This document shows positions 52,901 to 64,000 of a stretch of DNA of 64,000 bases, piece by piece. The translations under genes and the position numbers were made by a program. The DNA is from Pyropia yezoensis (taxonomy: Eukaryota > Rhodophyta > Bangiophyceae > Bangiales > Bangiaceae), in the NCBI GenBank assembly GCA_009829735.1, contig CM020620.1, positions 23,348,020 through 23,412,019 on the forward strand, given 5' to 3'. The notes beneath the pieces were generated by a model. That model was not told the origin of the DNA, made no database searches, and worked only from the letters and a program-made list of their open reading frames with translations. How positions within the stretch are numbered: the first letter of the stretch is position 1; each line of letters opens with the position of its first letter.

Positions 52901-54165
52901 CAGCCGGACACCCGGGGGGTTCACGTATGTTCGCAGCAATGCGAAGGTTCTTCTACTGGCCAGCAATGGCCGTCGACGTGGTCGACCACGTACGGGGATG
53001 CCACCCCTGTGCACGTAACCGCATGAGTCTACATAGGCGGGCGTCTGCCATGAAGCTATTCCCACCTGATGGGCCCAACGAGCAAGTCGCTATCGACATA
53101 CTCGGGCCACTTCCGATAACGGAAGAAGGGAACAGGTACATCCTGGTCATGTCTGACCGCTTCACTAAGCTGTCAAGAGCGGCAGCCATCCCGAATGATA
53201 CGGCATACACGATCATGAACGCAGTGGTTGACCACTGGATCAGTGCATACGGAGTCATGAAGCAACTCCTCTCCGATAACGGAGCAAACCTTACGTCGGC
53301 ATTCTGCACTAAGGTCCTGGGCATGTTCCGGTATCGAACCACGTCGGGCATCCGACTACCACCCGCAGTCCAACGGGCAGGTGGAGCGGTTCAACCGCAC
53401 CATCGTAAAGATGCTACAGTGCTACGTGGCCGAGCACACGAACACTTGGGACAGGCTTCTGTCCGTACTCACCCTGGCATACAATGCCAGGCCACATCGG
53501 AGCACAAAACATTGCTCCGCTGGAGTGGGTCATGCCACTAGGCGTCGGTAACCTGACGCTGCCACCCGGCAGGTGCACTCGGTATGATACACCGAAGGGC
53601 CGACCCGCCGAACGCATCCACCTAGCTTGGTTGGCCAAGCTATCGTGGATGATTCCTAAGCTCAAGGGTGCCCTGGACAGAACACAACTTCGGTATAAGA
53701 AGAACTTCGACGCCCGACTACGGGTGCGCAACGCAACCCTGGTAACAGGTGACTGGGTCTATATCAGACACCAGAAGTTCCGAGGGAACAAGCTTATGCA
53801 ACCGGTCAAGGGACCGTACCAGATCCTCCACAGAGATGACCACTCTGTTATCTTACACTCCGATACGGAGATCCAACGCATCAGTATGAATGATGTCACA
53901 CCTGCTCCGAAGCCGGAACAGCCTCAGCCGGTACCGGCTGGGTTGCTACATGAAGCTCTTACAACCCACCGGTCGGATGACCCGGTGGGACCGGATGGGA
54001 TTCCATACCAAGTAGAGAGCGTGGTCGGACACACCGACCCGGACATACCAGGACCCTGTACGTCAAGGTTATGTGGGTCGGATACGACTCACCCACTGGG
54101 AACAGGCGGCGAATATACCCCGCCAACTCCTCATGCCGTACATGAGGCGACGACGCCTACTGTAA
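50000..54165 (+). pseudogene. pol: Ty3/gypsy Pol, family B copy 1 (several one-base frameshifts)
   Basis: In order: protease (YPVLDTGAGPNLI, about 50330), RT (FCIDYRRLNLVTKKDSYPLP, MPFGLSNAPATFQRA, YLDD at 51737), RNase H (DVDACDTQVG, TERECLGVIW, SDHEPLRWLL), integrase HHCC (KREHENPTAGHPG ... CHPCARNR), catalytic core (DILGPLP, LSDNGANL) and a chromodomain-like tail. Compared with the copy at 58115-62280, this one lacks a G at 52231-52234, has an extra C near 53328 and an extra A near 53508, and lacks a G near 54057 and a C near 54093. Each breaks the frame. All lie in short homopolymers, so miscalls are likely. Confidence 0.9.
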
Positions 54166-54242
54166 CACCCAACCGACACCGACTTCGGCTGTTGGGGGGT
54201 GAGGCTTATACCTACTAAGTAGGGTGTGACATGGTTATGGCA

Positions 54243-54338
54243 GACTTAGGTTTCTAAGTCAAATCAGACTTAAGTTTCTAAGTCGAACCAAGCTTAGGTA
54301 ACTAAGTAGAGCTAAGCTTAGGTAACTAAGTAAAAACC
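54243..54338 (+). repeat. Four tandem 24-bp hairpin units between pol and the antisense gene
   Basis: Four adjacent 24-base units, for example GACTTAGGTTTCTAAGTC plus a six-base spacer. Each folds on itself through ACTTAG/CTAAGT-type arms (the last two AGCTTAGGTAACTAAGT are shorter). The region is AT-rich in a GC-rich element and lies where the two genes converge, so a terminator or RNA-processing role is an attractive guess. Confidence 0.75.
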
Positions 54339-54734
54339 TGAACCTTAATAAGTTAACTTAAAGGTAAAGGCTAACTCCGATAATATCGAAGTAACTAGGG
54401 AGCTTACACGGGAGGATGACCTCCCCAAGCCAAGACACAAAGTGAGGGAGGATAACCTCCCCAGCATGAACCAACCGGAAGAAGTTGGGCGGAGGCAAGG
54501 CACCACTGAGCCAGAAGGGGTACTCCCCAGGGCAGCAAACAGAGGCAAGCAATGCCCCCAGCGGGGATGAGTTTATACTCACTACTACCGCTAAGGGTTG
54601 TCGGGCCCTCTCCCTCACAAACAAATAGCACTCCTCAGTGGGTAGACCCACTGCCCGAGGAGGCCACTCACGCGTAAGCGCGTATACCTCCGTGCTCCAC
54701 CGGTCGGCAATGTCACGACGGTCGACCACCCGAG

Positions 54735-56100
54735 TTACCTCGGTGCATGGCTGGACGAGGTGCTGCGGCCAGCCTCCACGTCCTCCAGAGCTTTCTGGAG
54801 GCGGTCCAGCACGCCACCGAAGCAACGCGCTGACCCAACCAGCGCAGCACCTGGGGGGATATCCCCCCAGCTAACAGAGAGACCCCCACGCATTGCGCGG
54901 GTAACAAGGGCGTCAACGCCTTCATACCAGAGACGGGGACCCCCGTCATGTAGGACAGGGGCGGGAGGTGACACTGGCGCAGCCAGAGGAGCCACAGGAG
55001 CCGACACGGCTACCACCGGAGCCGGTGGCACCTGATACGAGGCCCGGTAGGACCCTACCGAAGGGGCTCCACCGTAACCACGGCGGTACTCCGCCCGACG
55101 ACGGGACACCTCACGCTCCCCACCCACAGAGCCCCACTCTCGGGGACGACGGCCAACCGCCGCCGGCATCGGGTTACCGAACCACGGAGCAAGGACCTGA
55201 AGAGGGTCATGGATAACCATGGGAATACCCAGGTCAGGAACGGCCTCGGTGGACGCCCACCCATGGCAACTAGGCTCACCCGGCTGAGTACGCCGGACAC
55301 GCAACGAGTGACGAGGCAAGGGGGAAGCCCCAGCCTGCGGGTCCCGGTACGGGGGAAGGGCCAACACCCCAGCCCAGTTCACGGCATCGTGAACAGCCAG
55401 CAGGGCTTCGAACTCCCGGGCCAACCCGGTCTTGGCAGCTATCAGATCCACGCCCAACTGCGCGATGTGCCGACGGACACCCGTCGGAAGATGAAACAGA
55501 CGACCCTGCCGGCGGACGGACAGCAAGAAGGATGAAGCCTGCCCGAGGGTAACCTCAAGGGTGAAGGTACCCTGCAACGGGTGGACCGGTCGCGAGGCCA
55601 ACACACTCCCGAAGTAGCGAAGACAGGAGCCGGTGTCAAACCGGAAAGCAGGGGCGGGTTCCCACCCCTCCTGCCATAGCGGCGGGCGCACGGGAGTGTA
55701 TACCGGAGCACGACCGTTGCCGGTCTGCAACGCACACGTTATATCCGTGCGGAACGCATCCGCCATGACACCATGGTTACGTCGCCAACTCGACGCCGAC
55801 TTCAACCCCGCCATGGGCGGGTAGGGAGCCGTCAACGACAGATACGGGGGTACCCCCGGGTAGTAGTCAAAGTCGGGATACCGACCGGTACGGCTCACCG
55901 TCTCCCCAAACGCAACCGGCTCCGCCGCCGCCGCAATCCCCGAGCACTAGCCGGGTAGTCAATCTCCCGCGGCAACGCGGGGGCAATCAAGTCGCAGACC
56001 CCGAAGTTGGGGTCGAGGTAGACCTCACCCCGTCCCACCCGGGTGCGCCAGAGCTGCGCATGCCGGTCGTCCGGCTGACTCAGGATCCAATGGTGTTCCA
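54735..56100 (-). CDS. Antisense accessory protein, family B copy 1 (N-terminus in gap)
   Basis: Convergent with pol, like the family A gene. The clear frame runs from 55898 (MSRTGRYPDFDYYPG context, no ATG) to 54735. Upstream of about 55950 a one-base shift leads to another open frame (LWRTRVGRGEVYLDPNFGVC, DLIAPALPREIDYPASAR) that runs into the N gap. The middle matches family A position by position (LRYFGSVLASRPVHP, LSVRRQGRLFHLPTGVR, LLAVHDAVNW). The tail has RREVSRRRAEYRRGY-type basic sequence and a Pro/Val-rich linker. The end is uncertain: relative to copy 2 a missing G near 54759 changes the last residues. Confidence 0.65.
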
Positions 56101-56600
56101 NNNNNNNNNNNNNNNNNNNNNNNNNNNNNNNNNNNNNNNNNNNNNNNNNNNNNNNNNNNNNNNNNNNNNNNNNNNNNNNNNNNNNNNNNNNNNNNNNNNN
56201 NNNNNNNNNNNNNNNNNNNNNNNNNNNNNNNNNNNNNNNNNNNNNNNNNNNNNNNNNNNNNNNNNNNNNNNNNNNNNNNNNNNNNNNNNNNNNNNNNNNN
56301 NNNNNNNNNNNNNNNNNNNNNNNNNNNNNNNNNNNNNNNNNNNNNNNNNNNNNNNNNNNNNNNNNNNNNNNNNNNNNNNNNNNNNNNNNNNNNNNNNNNN
56401 NNNNNNNNNNNNNNNNNNNNNNNNNNNNNNNNNNNNNNNNNNNNNNNNNNNNNNNNNNNNNNNNNNNNNNNNNNNNNNNNNNNNNNNNNNNNNNNNNNNN
56501 NNNNNNNNNNNNNNNNNNNNNNNNNNNNNNNNNNNNNNNNNNNNNNNNNNNNNNNNNNNNNNNNNNNNNNNNNNNNNNNNNNNNNNNNNNNNNNNNNNNN
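56101..56600. other. Scaffold gap of exactly 500 N
   Basis: The round size points to a placeholder of unknown length. It must hide the N-terminus of the antisense gene, the PPT, LTR(s), PBS and the first part of gag, if both sides are real. Confidence 0.98.
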
Positions 56601-58106
56601 TGGAAGCTATGACCGCGCAGGTAACTGCGAGCCTACTGAAGCGGATGGAGTCCGATGAGTTCGCTCATCACTGGCTAAGCGACTGGATATCCCAGGACGC
56701 TGACACGGAGATCGTCAACGAGGTCTTCCGGTCGGTTCTTACTCCGGAACGTTATCGTTTGGGACCGCTCTACCACCGTATCGGAATCGATGCGTAATAC
56801 GTCCGCATCGGGCGATCCGCTCTATGCAGACCCTTATGAAGGGAGTCCCTATGTTCGGGGGCCGAACGGACGCCCGTTGGCAGTCATCGGCTTCTTGACT
56901 AGCTTCAAGGCAGCCGCAGACAAGGCGCTCGTTAACGAGGGGCTGGCCCTGGAGATCCTCCGTTCTTTGTTGATGAACGGGTGCGAGGCATTCTTCGCCA
57001 GGCATCCCCGATGCCGGGAATGAGGGTCGCGGCCACCCCCATGGATTACCGTGGGATATTGAAGGAGCTGCTGAGCAGCTACCTCAGTGAGGACAAGTGC
57101 GAGGACCACTATCGGGCCCTTCGCACTGCCACCGCCCAGTCCTGGGAGGATGAGGAGATGTTTGGACGCCGGATCCAAGAGCTCGACTACGAGCTGGGGA
57201 AGCTCCTCGGAGAAGGGGAGCTACGGGCCATCCTGTTCGCAGGAGTACCCAACTACGTGCGGATATCCGCACGGGGCGCCAACACGGCACGGACGAACTT
57301 CAGTCGACTGATGCATATGTGCAAGTCCCTAGGGGACGCCTACCGGGTTCTACACCCGGAGTGTGCCTTGGCCCCGAAGCCCAAGGGTGAGGGAGGCAAG
57401 CCCAGTCTTACCCCGGTACCGAGGCAAGAGAAGGTGGAACGTAAGGCCGCACCAGTACTGGTGGCGACCGAACATACCCCTATTGGTGAGGGTGACCCTC
57501 TAGTCGACCAACAGGGCCACCTGTTGCTACCGGGCGACGCCGGTGATTGATGAACATGGTACGGTAGCGTACATCGCCCCGGCTGGAACCCAGTTCCAGG
57601 TCAACGAAGGAACGGGACGGCGCGTCCCGTATGTGCGGACTACGGGGTACTCCCGGTGACGGGTAACCCTCACCAACCCTTGCCAACATGGGCGGTGCGC
57701 ACGGAGGCACCCCCGCAGATTGCGGGCCGACCCAACCGGTTGGGGAGTCCATGTTCCGGTTGACCCAAGGACCCAAGGCCTACCAGGGAGCAGGCACTCG
57801 GCGCCCGAGGGAGGCAACCGTAGCTACGGGGCTACCCCGATGCGACCTCAAGGGGGGACCGGCACGTCCGGATGTATGTTGTGTGGGGATCCCCAGCACT
57901 GGGTGTCTTCCTGCCCACTCATCCCCGAGGAGTCTCGGCGGGCAGCGGCGCAACGCAAGGCATCCACCGGGGGGTATCCCGCCCGAGCACCCGGACCCGC
58001 ACCGGGTAGGCAGCCAGCTCCAGGTGGAGTACTGGCCGTCGAGGGGGCACCTCCTCAGCCGGATGTCCCGGCGGACAGCACCCTACCAAGGGCGGGAAAC
58101 GAGTAA
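56601..58106 (+). pseudogene. gag: Gag, family B copy 2 (5' cut by gap, many one-base indels)
   Basis: It corresponds to 48480-49991. Single-base gains and losses occur near 56670, 56692, 56762, 56806, 56860, 56960, 57533, 57653, 57745 and 57800, so the protein is spread over several frames. The longest clean piece, 56981-57550, covers the capsid C-terminal half, and the knuckle CMLCGDPQHWVSSC is in the next piece. The indel pattern is that of a low-quality contig end. Confidence 0.85.
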
Positions 58107-58114
58107 GAGGAAGG

Positions 58115-61100
58115 ATGACCGGGGGGCGCTGGGGTCACCCAAGCAAGCCACCCCGGAGTACCGCGGGGAAAGCCCCACGGAGAGCGCGGTTGAGCCGACG
58201 CCGCATCAACCCCCGGGTACACCTTCCGGCCCCGACGACACGGCGTCAGGGGATTGATGACCAACCTCCGAGGTTGGGAGGAGAGGACGGGAAGCCCCTT
58301 CACGTTGAACCAGACAAGGGCCCTGTTCAGGATGCCCGAGCTACACCGGATATCGGTGTAGGACATGTGTTGTTTACCTTGGAGAACTTCAAGGTATCAG
58401 CCACACTGGGGGTTGACCCCCAGTCGACACGATCGTACTACCCTGTACTGGACACAGGGGCTGGACCCAACCTTATCCGGAAGGATACCCTCCCGGACAA
58501 GTGGCTTCCACGAGTCAGAGTGACTCGGGACCCACCATCAAGGACGCGAATGGTCGACTCATTCGTACGACCGCAGCGATGTCGCTGCAGGTTACCATCG
58601 GGGATCTCACCACGGAAGTTGACTTCCTGGTATGTGAAACGCTATCGGTGCCCTGCATACTGGGGTGCACCTTCATCAACGTTCACGTTGATGCAATCCG
58701 GCCAGGCCGGAGGACCGTCGAGCTTCAAGAAGCCGACGGGACGAAGCGAGGACACACGGCTATCGTCAGGGACCTGACGCTACAAGGAAGCCACGTTAAC
58801 GTGGCTGAGGTGTACGCAAGCGTCGAGCCGAAGACACTTCGGTTGGCCAAGCGAACTCGCTTTGAGCCGTTGTCAGAGACAGTCCTCCCGGTTAACTGCG
58901 ACCTCGCAGGCATCTGCAGAGTCCAGTCCAACCTACGGACGTACAAGCGCCATGGGTTGACCATGGCCAACGGTCTCATAGACCTCCCAGCAGGAGGGTC
59001 GTCCCTCCTAGTGATGGCGAACTACCGCCGTAAGGCAGTCACCCTCCCGAAGGAAACTATCCTCGGGATTGCCGAACTCTACGAAGGAGATATCCTTACC
59101 CCTGATAAGGAAGGTCAAGTGGAACCACTTGAAGTACTGGCGGTCGCCGAGACCACCGAGCGACAGCAACCCGATGACGGGAAGCCTAACCCATCGGCGG
59201 CTCCGGCGGACCTGCCGCCAAAGGACCAAGAGGCCTTGAAGGCACTGGCCGAGGCTGACCTCGACCACCTTCCCCCTTCGGTAGCCGAAGGGGTACGACG
59301 GATGCTAAGAAAGCATGACGTTATGTGGACAGGCGGGGCCTTGGGGACCATTGGGGCAACCCAACATCGTATAGACCTGGTACCAGGCGCACGACCCGCC
59401 CGCTCACAACCGCACCGAGCGGGACCTATGCAACGAGAGATCGTTGATGGAGAAGTGAAGAGGATGAGTGAAGCTAAGGTGATCCGACCTTCGATGTCGG
59501 AATGGGGTGCCCCAGTCGTTATTGTGCCGAAGAAGGATCAAACCCCTCGGTTTTGCATCGATTATCGACGCCTCAACTTGGTTACCAAGAAGGACTCATA
59601 CCCTTTACCAAGGATGGATGAATGCATCGACTCCCTGGGGGAGGCTACGGTGTTTACCACCATCGACTGCAATGCCGGATACTGGCAGATCCCGGTGGCG
59701 GACGAGGATATCCCCAAGACGGCATTCGTCTGTCACAGTGGAGTGTACGAGTTCCTAAGGATGCCCTTCGGATTGTCCAACGCCCCCGCTACATTCCAGC
59801 GGGCTATCGACATCATACTGTCTGGGGTGAAGTGGCGTAACTGCCTAGTGTACCTCGATGACGTCATCGTCTTCTCGCGTAACATGGATGACCATGTACA
59901 ACATGTTGACGAGGTACTCACCCTCTTGAGGAACGCCGGGGTAACCCTGCGTCTGAAGAAGTGCGCCTTCTTCCAACAGACGGTCGAATATCTGGGCCAC
60001 CAGATAACCCCTGGTAAACTAGGGGTACTCGAAGCCAATACCCGGGCACTCCGGGATGCCCGGAGCCCTAACACCCAGACGCAGCTCAAGAGCTTCCTGG
60101 GAATGTGCAATGTATACCGACGGTTCGTCAAGGACTTCGCTCGGATAGCTAAACCGTTAACGGTTCTTACGAGCAGTACCTTACCCAAGGTACTCCAACC
60201 CCCTTCGCCTAGCGAAGAGGAGGCATTCGAGTCGCTGAAGCGAGCCCTACTAGCCCCACCCGTCCTTGCGTTACCGCATAGACGGGGTACCTTCGTCATC
60301 GATGTCGATGCGTGTGATACACAAGTGGGATGCACCCTGTTACAGGGGGAGACGTTGATCGGTACCGATAACGTTATCCCGGACCTACGTCCGGTAGGGT
60401 ACTTCAGCCGGACACTCAACCCGGCTGAGCGGAACTATAGTGCCACCGAGCGTGAATGCCTCGGAGTTATATGGGCAGTGCAACTGCTCCGTCCATACCT
60501 GGAAGGCTCCAGGTTCATCGTGAGGTCCGACCACGAACCCCTACGATGGCTCCTCAACCTTGGTGACAAGGATTCCGATAGCCATGGGAGGCTAGCCCGA
60601 TGGAGGCTGAAGATGGCCGAGCACGACTACCGCACGGTGTATAAGGCTGGGTCAACCCACCACCTCGGAGACGCGTTGTCGCGACTCGACACCCCGAGCG
60701 GGGATACCCGCCCGGTGGACGAGGACATCCCGGTAGTACCGGTGTGCATGGTGGGTAATGCTACCCAGGGTATGGCTGACCATACCATGGCACACCTTGC
60801 GTGCCCATTGACCCTCGCGGACTTCCGCGAGGCACAGGCCAACGACGATGACTGTAGACGTCATCGTGCTAACCTCCTAGCCGGTACGGCCGGCATCTTC
60901 TCCGAGAACGAAGACGGACTCATATACCGGCGGGCACCCGCCGATGGACGACATCAAGTCGTGGTTCCCGTGTCCTTACGGCAAGCCGTCATGAAACGAG
61001 AACATGAGAACCCTACAGCCGGACACCCGGGGGGTTCACGTATGTTCGCAGCAATGCGAAGGTTCTTCTACTGGCCAGCAATGGCCGTCGACGTGGTCGA

Positions 61101-62280
61101 CCACGTACGGGGATGCCACCCCTGTGCACGTAACCGCATGAGTCTACATAGGCGGGCGTCTGCCATGAAGCTATTCCCACCTGATGGGCCCAACGAGCAA
61201 GTCGCTATCGACATACTCGGGCCACTTCCGATAACGGAAGAAGGGAACAGGTACATCCTGGTCATGTCTGACCGCTTCACTAAGCTGTCAAGAGCGGCAG
61301 CCATCCCGAATGATACGGCATACACGATCATGAACGCAGTGGTTGACCACTGGATCAGTGCATACGGAGTCATGAAGCAACTCCTCTCCGATAACGGAGC
61401 AAACCTTACGTCGGCATTCTGCACTAAGGTCCTGGGCATGTTCGGTATCGAACCACGTCGGGCATCCGACTACCACCCGCAGTCCAACGGGCAGGTGGAG
61501 CGGTTCAACCGCACCATCGTAAAGATGCTACAGTGCTACGTGGCCGAGCACACGAACACTTGGGACAGGCTTCTGTCCGTACTCACCCTGGCATACAATG
61601 CCAGGCCACATCGGAGCACAAACATTGCTCCGCTGGAGTGGGTCATGCCACTAGGCGTCGGTAACCTGACGCTGCCACCCGGCAGGTGCACTCGGTATGA
61701 TACACCGAAGGGCCGACCCGCCGAACGCATCCACCTAGCTTGGTTGGCCAAGCTATCGTGGATGATTCCTAAGCTCAAGGGTGCCCTGGACAGAACACAA
61801 CTTCGGTATAAGAAGAACTTCGACGCCCGACTACGGGTGCGCAACGCAACCCTGGTAACAGGTGACTGGGTCTATATCAGACACCAGAAGTTCCGAGGGA
61901 ACAAGCTTATGCAACCGGTCAAGGGACCGTACCAGATCCTCCACAGAGATGACCACTCTGTTATCTTACACTCCGATACGGAGATCCAACGCATCAGTAT
62001 GAATGATGTCACACCTGCTCCGAAGCCGGAACAGCCTCAGCCGGTACCGGCTGGGTTGCTACATGAAGCTCTTACAACCCACCGGTCGGATGACCCGGTG
62101 GGACCGGATGGGATTCCATACCAAGTAGAGAGCGTGGTCGGACACACCGACCCGGACATACCAGGACCCTGGTACGTCAAGGTTATGTGGGTCGGATACG
62201 ACTCACCCACCTGGGAACAGGCGGCGAATATACCCCGCCAACTCCTCATGCCGTACATGAGGCGACGACGCCTACTGTAA
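58115..62280 (+). pseudogene. pol: Pol, family B copy 2 (nearly intact)
   Basis: One missing G near 58528 shifts the frame between the protease (DTGAGPNLI, about 58450) and the rest. From 58501 a single frame of 1,259 residues covers the RT (YLDD at 59851), RNase H, integrase with HHCC and DDE motifs (SDNGANLTSAF, QSNGQVERFNRTI) and a chromodomain-like end (WVGYDSPTWEQAANIPRQLL). This is the best pol reading in the window. The stop TAA is at 62278-62280, 78 bases before the hairpin repeats. Confidence 0.9.
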
Positions 62281-62358
62281 CAACCCAACCGACACCGACT
62301 TCGGCTGTTGGGGGGTGAGGCTTATACCTACTAAGTAGGGTGTGACATGGTTATGGCA

Positions 62359-62454
62359 GACTTAGGTTTCTAAGTCAAATCAGACTTAAGTTTCTAAGTC
62401 GAACCAAGCTTAGGTAACTAAGTAGAGCTAAGCTTAGGTAACTAAGTAAAAACC
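62359..62454 (+). repeat. Four tandem 24-bp hairpin units, copy 2
   Basis: Identical in arrangement and sequence to 54243-54338, again between the pol stop and the converging antisense gene. Confidence 0.75.
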
Positions 62455-62761
62455 TGAACCTTAATAAGTTAACTTAAAGGTAAAGGCTAACTCCGATAAT
62501 ATCGAAGTAACTAGGGAGCTTACACGGGAGGATGACCTCCCCAAGCCAAGACACAAAGTGAGGGAGGATAACCTCCCCAAGCATGAACCAACCGGAAGAA
62601 GTTGGGCGGGAGGCAAGGCACCACTGAGCCAGAAGGGGTACTCCCCAGGGCAGCAAACAGAGGCAAGCAATGCCCCCAGCGGGGGATGAGTTTATACTCA
62701 CTACTACCCGGCTACCATAAGGGTTGTCGGGGCCCTCTCCCTCACAAACAAATAGCACTCC

Positions 62762-64000
62762 TCAGTGGGTAGACCCACTGCCCGAGGGAGGCCACTCACG
62801 CGTAAGCGCGTATACCTCCGTGCTCCACCGGTCGGCAATGTCACGACGGTCGACCACCCGAGTTACCTCGGTGCATGGCTGGACGAGGGTGCTGCGGCCA
62901 GCCTCCACGTCCTCCAGAGCTTTCTGGAGGCGGTCCAGCACGCCACCAAAGCAACGCGCTGACCCAACCAGCGCAGCACCTGGGGGGATATCCCCCCAGC
63001 TAACAGAGAGACCCCCACGCATTGCGCGGGTAACAAGGGCGTCAACGCCTTCATACCAGAGACGGGGACCCCCGTCATGTAGGACAGGGGCGGGAGGTGA
63101 CACTGGCGCAGCCAGAGGAGCCACAGTAGCCGACACGGCTACCACCGGAGCCGGTGGCACCTGATACGAGGCCCGGTAGGACCCTACCGAAGGGGCTCCA
63201 CCGTAACCACGGCGGTACTCCGCCCGACGACGGGACACCTCACGCTCCCCACCCACAGAGCCCCACTCTCGGGGACGACGGCCAACCGCCGCCGGCATCG
63301 GGTTACCGAACCACGGAGCAAGGACCTGAAGAGGGTCATGGATAACCATGGGAATACCCAGGTCAGGAACGGCCTCGGTGGACGCCCACCCATGGCAACT
63401 AGGCTCACCCGGCTGAGTACGCCGGACACGCAACGAGTGACGAGGCAAGGGGGAAGCCCCAGCCTGCGGGTCCCGGTACGGGGGAAGGGCCAACACCCCA
63501 GCCCAGTTCACGGCATCGTGAACAGCCAGCAGGGCTTCGAACTCCCGGGCCAACCCGGTCTTGGCAGCTATCAGATCCACGCCCAACTGCGCGATGTGCC
63601 GACGGACACCCGTCGGAAGATGAAACAGACGACCCTGCCGGCGGACGGACAGCAAGAAGGATGAAGCCTGCCCGAGGGTAACCTCAAGGGTGAAGGTACC
63701 CTGCAACGGGTGGACCGGTCGCGAGGCCAACACACTCCCGAAGTAGCGAAGACAGGAGCCGGTGTCAAACCGGAAAGCAGGGGCGGGTTCCCACCCCTCC
63801 TGCCATAGCGGCGGGCGCACGGGAGTGTATACCGGAGCACGACCGTTGCCGGTCTGCAACGCACACGTTATATCCGTGCGGAACGCATCCGCCATGACAC
63901 CATGGTTACGTCGCCAACTCGACGCCGACTTCAACCCCGCCATGGGCGGGTAGGGAGCCGTCAACGACAGATACGGGGGTACCCCCGGGTAGTAGTCAAA
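62762..64000 (-). CDS. Antisense accessory protein, family B copy 2 (open at window end)
   Basis: Open from the window edge (FDYYPGVPPYLSL) to a stop at 62762, 400 residues from the first Met at 63964. Nearly identical to copy 1, but with a different last 40 residues because of a one-base difference near 62889. It carries the conserved block LRYFGSVLASRPVHP, then LFHLPTGVRRHIAQLGVDLI, a basic stretch (GEREVSRRRAEYRRGY) and a Pro/Val/Ala linker. The function is unknown; see family A. Confidence 0.65.
   Translation of the reverse strand, partial: FDYYPGVPPYLSLTAPYPPMAGLKSASSWRRNHGVMADAFRTDITCALQTGNGRAPVYTPVRPPLWQEGWEPAPAFRFDTGSCLRYFGSVLASRPVHPLQGTFTLEVTLGQASSFLLSVRRQGRLFHLPTGVRRHIAQLGVDLIAAKTGLAREFEALLAVHDAVNWAGVLALPPYRDPQAGASPLPRHSLRVRRTQPGEPSCHGWASTEAVPDLGIPMVIHDPLQVLAPWFGNPMPAAVGRRPREWGSVGGEREVSRRRAEYRRGYGGAPSVGSYRASYQVPPAPVVAVSATVAPLAAPVSPPAPVLHDGGPRLWYEGVDALVTRAMRGGLSVSWGDIPPGAALVGSARCFGGVLDRLQKALEDVEAGRSTLVQPCTEVTRVVDRRDIADRWSTEVYALTREWPPSGSGSTH

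Larger units (their letters stand above)
47220..55898 (+). mobile_element. Ty3/gypsy element, family B copy 1 (5' LTR to antisense gene; 3' end in gap)
   Basis: 5' LTR, PBS, gag, protease-RT-RNase H-integrase-chromodomain, hairpin repeats and a convergent antisense gene, all in order. The 3' LTR is not seen: the copy runs to the N gap at 56101. The LTR interrupts the family A antisense gene. A second, nearly identical copy starts after the gap. Confidence 0.9.
56601..64000 (+). mobile_element. Ty3/gypsy element, family B copy 2 (starts in gag after the gap, runs off the window)
   Basis: Collinear with 48480-55880 at about 99%, differing mostly by one-base indels that are densest next to the gap. 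It contains gag, pol, hairpin repeats and the antisense gene in the same order. Confidence 0.9.

Noticed and set aside
47802..54165. Intentional programmed frameshifts throughout pol
   Set aside because: The breaks fall in different homopolymers in the two copies and are absent from the other copy, so they are errors or random decay and not recoding sites.
54243..54338. CRISPR-like array
   Set aside because: Four directly adjacent 24-base units have no unique spacers, and the context is a eukaryotic retrotransposon.

Overview
The window is a stretch of GC-rich (largely 60-80% GC) nuclear DNA from a eukaryote with few introns. The best guess is a red alga of the Porphyra/Pyropia type. That is an inference from long single-exon genes with Ala/Gly-rich expansions, extreme GC content, dense Ty3/gypsy elements and an rRNA group I intron; nothing here names the species. 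Two runs of N are scaffold gaps: 1-378, and 56101-56600, which is exactly 500 Ns.

Layout. 379-9602 is a nest of Ty3/gypsy elements. One lies on the minus strand (gag, protease, RT, RNase H; 379 to about 5265) and abuts the integrase end of another on the plus strand (5266-9602). 9603-18334 holds two small TA-flanked MITE-like elements, a NAT9-type acetyltransferase, a RING-like protein and a broken Crinkler/RHS-like P-loop NTPase. 18335-34810 is the host-gene core: tubulin-folding cofactor D, a multi-pass class 3 lipase resembling diacylglycerol lipase, a low-complexity protein and a possible glycosyltransferase. 34811-37430 has lower GC and no gene I can support. 37436-41300 holds a decayed Ty3 element, a pol fragment and a piece of 28S rRNA joined to a group I intron. 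42554-64000 is a second nest: an unrelated gag-pro fragment interrupted by a minus-strand copy of the first accessory-gene element, which is in turn interrupted by two near-identical copies of a complete Ty3 family on either side of the N gap.

The main discovery candidate lies in these Ty3 elements. Downstream of pol, and convergent with it, is a large extra gene on the opposite strand. It occurs in two families and four copies (6863-8794, 45311-47224, 54735-56100, 62762-64000). Substitutions between the two best copies are overwhelmingly synonymous, so the antisense protein has been under selection. In the 5' family a perfect hairpin sits two bases upstream of its start codon in both copies. 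In the 3' family four tandem 24-bp hairpin units lie between the converging genes. The coding DNA of these elements also appears saturated with short perfect inverted repeats, well beyond chance by my hand count.

Many coding regions carry single-base indels in homopolymers. The two 47-64 kb copies differ almost only by such indels, so some of the breaks are probably sequencing errors.
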